64,000 nt of DNA from Delphinus delphis (taxonomy: Eukaryota; Chordata; Mammalia; Artiodactyla; Delphinidae). Below, piece by piece: positions 60,554 to 64,000 of this stretch. Each line of letters starts with the position of its first letter. The stretch's first letter is position 1. The stretch is taken from assembly GCF_949987515.2 (NCBI RefSeq), contig NC_082687.1:22738148-22802147 (forward strand), read 5' to 3'. The notes beneath the pieces were generated by a model, which saw only the letters and a list, made by a program, of their open reading frames with translations, was not told the origin of the DNA and ran no database searches. The position numbers and the translations under genes were made by a program.

Positions 60554-62959
60554 CACTCAGTCTACCTGTGTTGTAGGGTACGGCCTTCCGTAACTTTCAG
60601 CTGACAGCCTAACTGGTCTTTGCTCCTCAGTCCTTGAAAGGATGCTGGAGATCCTTAGATGTCTCAGTGTACCGCTTTTGTACTGGGCCTCAGCTTCAAC
60701 GTCTGGCAAATGTCTCTAGAGACAGACCAGCCGTGAGTTCGAGTCCCTTCTGTTCTCTAAGTTTGTCATTTCAGCTACACATGAAAACCAGAATCTCTGC
60801 TGGGTTCTGGGCCTGGCAGCTGCCACCTTGTGTTTAGCAAAGACAGATGCTCAGACTTCTAGCTACAGAGAGAATCCGTAATCGCCCCCAGGTGAGAGAT
60901 GGCTTTTTAGTCCCTCATTGTCAATTCAACACTCCCTCTAGGGCTGTGGCTCATGCCTGGTTTTGGTTCCTTTCCCTGGTTTCCTAAACACTGTGAAACC
61001 GTGGGAGGTTTCACTCTGCTTTATATAAGCTTTTGGCTTGGTTCTTTCGCCTCCTGTCAAGGTCAGGATTCAGCGATTCTCTTCTGAGAAAAAGTGCCCA
61101 TTGATTTGAGGTCCCTGAAGTCTCAGTTTCTCAGTCCATCCAACACAACGGCTGAAAGCTCTGCTACTTTCTCTTCTTCTAAGGAGCAGCAGCCCCGTGT
61201 CCAGGCAAATGCCTGTTCTTCAACCTACTCTCAGAATCACCAAATGCCCGAAGAGGAAAAGTCCACAGGCTCCTGATAGCTCCACTCTGAAACGTCCTCC
61301 TTTCTCTGGAATTTTAGTTTCGCATGTTGTTATTACTGTCACAGCTTGATGATGTTTTCAAACGTGATTTTTATAACACATTCGGCTTGTTTCTAGGTGG
61401 CGTCAGAGCGAGCATTGTTTCAACTGCCACATCCTACCCAAACTAACCTTTGTAATATCTGAAAGTTATCGCGAAGCTAAGGGATCTTCCAAACGTGATT
61501 AAGAGGTGAACAATGATACTCAACAGAATGTAGTAGCTAAATATGATCGGAGAGGGCAAAAAAAGTCATTACGTGTTGGGCTGTCTGTTAAGTCTTCGAT
61601 ACACCAGTTACAAATGTATAACTACAGGTAGTTCTCTTCATAAAAGCAGAGTTAACCCTGAAGCCTGAGCACTAACTAAAAATAATCCAATAATTATTGA
61701 GTGTGATGTGCTATCTTAATCTTTACCAGGTAAACGTGATCACCTTTCACATGTCAAAACATATTATGCAAATGATATACACAAGAACATTCTAGAGATT
61801 CCCAAGCCAAATGAGATAACATTAAGAAAAGTGTAAGCACTCTTAGTTTAGATGCATCTAACCGTAGGAGTTTTCCATTTCTCTAAGGCAATGGTGGTCA
61901 CACCACAGCCCTCTGGTCACATCGGTCCCTTTATGTTTAATTGGTGGCCTTTTAAGGCTATTAATTTCACTATATGAATACACCATTATGCTAACTTCTA
62001 CCGGTCATGTGGTTCTTTAAGTTAATGGTGACAGCAAATGTGCTCCAGAGTCACGTAACTCTGGTTATCCCTGCCATTACCCACATTTTATTCCATTTCC
62101 CTTTCCAAGAGAGTCACTGAAAGATACAGGCTCGACTGAAAATAAGAGATGCTAAAACTGAGGTCTAGTTTTCATGAAGTCAAAGAGGTCTCTCTACCTC
62201 TGTTCTGAGCATAAACTCTTCTGCCTTTCATACTCTTTACCTCTGGAGCCTCCTGAAAGGGACACTAGCCTGGGAAAGGCAGCACTGGTCAGACCCCATC
62301 AGGTATCTTACACTGCATCTCAGAGTCAAGTCTTGTCCTGGGCACTTACCTAAAACAAATAGGACAAACCTCCAAAGAGCTGTACAATTTAAAAACAAAA
62401 CTTTTTTCAGTGTTAATAGATATTTAGCTATTTTTAAAACTGAGGTAAAGAATAAAGGACTTCTCTGCACTGCAGAAACAGAATCTAAAAATGTGTTTTA
62501 GAGGCACTGAAGACATTAACTAATAATTTGCTAAACAGCTGCTCATTATAAGTTGAGAATTCTATTCCTGCTGACTTCCAAAGCCTCACATGAGAATATT
62601 ATTAACATTTCAATACACAGAGCATTCGACTCAAATATCATGTATCCATATTAATAGATTTTTGGTCAGGTTAAACCTCCACTACTGCTTTCATTCCGCT
62701 TCCTCTATTTCTCCACAACTCCAATATACAAAAATAACTGTACCATCATTCTGAAAAATGGAAAGAGAGTCAATGGGAACTGATCTCTTGATCCCAGCAC
62801 TAGACCTGGGTTGAATATGTGCTACCCTAGAAAGAAATAATACAAACTTATAATTGATAAATAAGGATAATGGAATCAAAGGAAATAACTATACTTCCTT
62901 CGCCTATGGGTTAATTATTTCAGAGGCACGTGCATTAATTTTTTTTACTTGTATTATCT

Positions 62960-63120
62960 CACTCAATTCCTATAGTTCTGTGTTGTATTATTCTTGTTTG
63001 GCCCATTTTACAGATGAGAGAACTCAGTTTCAGAAAACTGGAGTAATTTGCTCACTTCAATAGCAAGTTACAGATCAGACATGAAATGGTCTGCTTTCAA
63101 AGTCTGCACCCCTTCCATGG
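62960..63120 (-). mobile_element. MIR SINE, reversed
   Basis: 'ggcccattttacagatgaga' and 'gaactcagtttcagaaaact' are the reversed MIR core. Confidence 0.75.
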
Positions 63121-63744
63121 TGGTGTGCCTTTCTGAGCCCCCGCTCGTGGTGGCTTTAATTGTCTTCCCTAGGGCTGCTTAATGAGTTTTAAAAACCAAA
63201 AATCTATTGGCCTCAGGGAATAGAAACAGACACAGTTTATCACGTTGCCAGACTCAAAACCACCATCCTTAAGGTATTAAAAGCCTCCAGTTAAGACCAC
63301 AGTCATGAGTTAATGAACGAGCCTTTAGACAGAGAACAGTGATATCTATACAAGCACATGTCTATTACTCTGTTGCTCAGTGAAAGTCATTAGTCCCAGC
63401 ACTATAAGGCTAAATAATTTCTAGGTAGCTTTAAAATAAAATTATTGCCATATCACTTAGTATTTTAAGAGATCATTTACAACCCAGGCTTTTGTAACCC
63501 CAGTCAAAAGAAGATCACCAAGCCCTGGGTAAAGATCAATTGATTTATATAATCAACCCACAAAGCATATTTTTTGACAAATTGGAATATAATGGTGTAT
63601 ACCGGCACAGAGGAAAGGCTTTTGATGTAGCTATCCGATGAAGTGCTGTGTTCGTCTTCAGGCAAAACTGGGATAATTCAGCAGCTCCATTCTATCATCA
63701 CCCTAGTTTCTTTCTCTATGGAATTCCACCAAAGTATCTAATAA

Positions 63745-63830
63745 TTTATTCCATCATTGGGTCTGGGCACTGGCTGCACTTGAGAACCACCTGGAGAAGC
63801 TTTAAAAATTCGGAGGCATTATTTACACTC
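63745..63830 (+). mobile_element. MER5-like (hAT) relic
   Basis: 'ctgcacttgagaaccacct' followed by 'ggagaagctttaaaaattc' resembles a MER5-type left end. Confidence 0.55.
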
Positions 63831-64000
63831 CTTTAAATAACCCGTTTCTAATCACTCAGAGTTTTCACTGCTCTCTCTTCTCATTTACTCTTCAAAGCAA
63901 CCTTATGAGAAAACTGAGGCTCACACTTTCAGTACCTTTCAACCTGCCTGAAAACAAAACGTCAAGATAAGTAACTTTCTTCCCAGGTTACGTGGCTAGT

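Larger units (their letters stand above)
1..64000 (-). other. INPP4B: Internal segment of the INPP4B gene
   Basis: The whole window lies inside one minus-strand gene. Four exons translate in order to the C2 domain and following linker of INPP4B, an enzyme that removes the 4-phosphate from phosphatidylinositol 3,4-bisphosphate to give PI3P and so dampens PI3K-AKT signalling at membranes. Exon phases link correctly (A to B phase 0, B to C phase 2, C to D phase 0, D to the next exon phase 1). The exon encoding the LKNPVCKLYRF region, expected left of position 4525, was not found, nor was the exon ending in VKDKSHDT, expected right of 52895. Both presumably lie outside the window. The human gene is known for very long introns, which agrees with 316 coding bases in 64 kb. 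Confidence 0.93.
52896..64000 (-). other. INPP4B: INPP4B intron upstream of exon A (partial)
   Basis: No INPP4B exon was found in these 11.1 kb. The preceding exon (ending VYDVKDKSHDT) must lie further right. Content: MER5-like relics (53.5, 59.3, 59.65 and 63.75 kb), an AT-rich tandem array (54.2-54.96 kb), TG repeats (55.0 kb), a reversed L2 (55.6-56.1 kb), a purine tract (56.29-56.46 kb), poly-C (56.67 kb), an unassigned medium-reiterated repeat (57.9-58.4 kb), a MaLR LTR (60.1-60.55 kb) and MIR relics near 63 kb. Nothing was assigned in 60.6-62.9 kb. Confidence 0.7.

Noticed and set aside
52896..64000. Preceding INPP4B exon (VYDVKDKSHDT) in the right end
   Set aside because: No matching minus-strand segment was found; it must lie beyond position 64000.

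Overview
This window is mammalian nuclear DNA, most likely from a cetacean (probably a toothed whale). The evidence for that is six tRNA-derived SINEs of the CHR type found in whales, hippos and ruminants. They carry the phrases 'cttccctggtggcgcagtgg' and 'ccacaacagtgagaggcccg'. No ruminant-specific (Bov-tA, BovB) or pig-specific (PRE-1) repeats were recognised. No prokaryotic or viral gene organisation is present.

The only protein-coding gene I can support is INPP4B (inositol polyphosphate-4-phosphatase type II B), on the minus strand. Four consecutive internal exons read right to left: A 52845-52895 (51 nt), B 43013-43092 (80 nt), C 14900-15011 (112 nt) and D 4525-4597 (73 nt). All have AG acceptors and GT donors, compatible phases (0, 2, 0, 1) and an open frame. 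Together they give about 105 residues, matching roughly residues 125-229 of the human protein: the second half of the N-terminal C2 domain and the linker after it. The promoter, first exons, CX5R phosphatase domain and 3' end lie outside the window.

Everything else is intron. 1-4524: a seven-copy 34-bp minisatellite, a CA microsatellite and a MIR. 4598-14899: an L2 split by a truncated L1, a second L2, two CHR SINEs, a MaLR LTR and a MER5-like piece. 15012-43012 (28 kb): a second L1 with a 234-codon open stretch, four CHR SINEs, an old degraded L1, a Tigger fragment, an RPL5 processed pseudogene, a reverse-oriented MaLR LTR and several MIRs. 43093-52844: L2, L1 3' ends, a Tigger/MER2-like element, an unassigned 106-codon open frame and a GC-richer kilobase. 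52896-64000: an AT-rich tandem array with a period near 230 bp, a TG microsatellite, a homopurine tract, L2, a MaLR LTR and MER5 relics.

I see no convincing undescribed biological system. The items most worth checking are the 34-bp minisatellite, the two direct L1 copies flanking exon C, the frame-neutral 51-nt exon within the C2 domain, the 230-bp array and the unassigned open frame near 48.6-48.9 kb. Repeat family names come from recognising consensus phrases by eye, so their boundaries are approximate unless target-site duplications are given.
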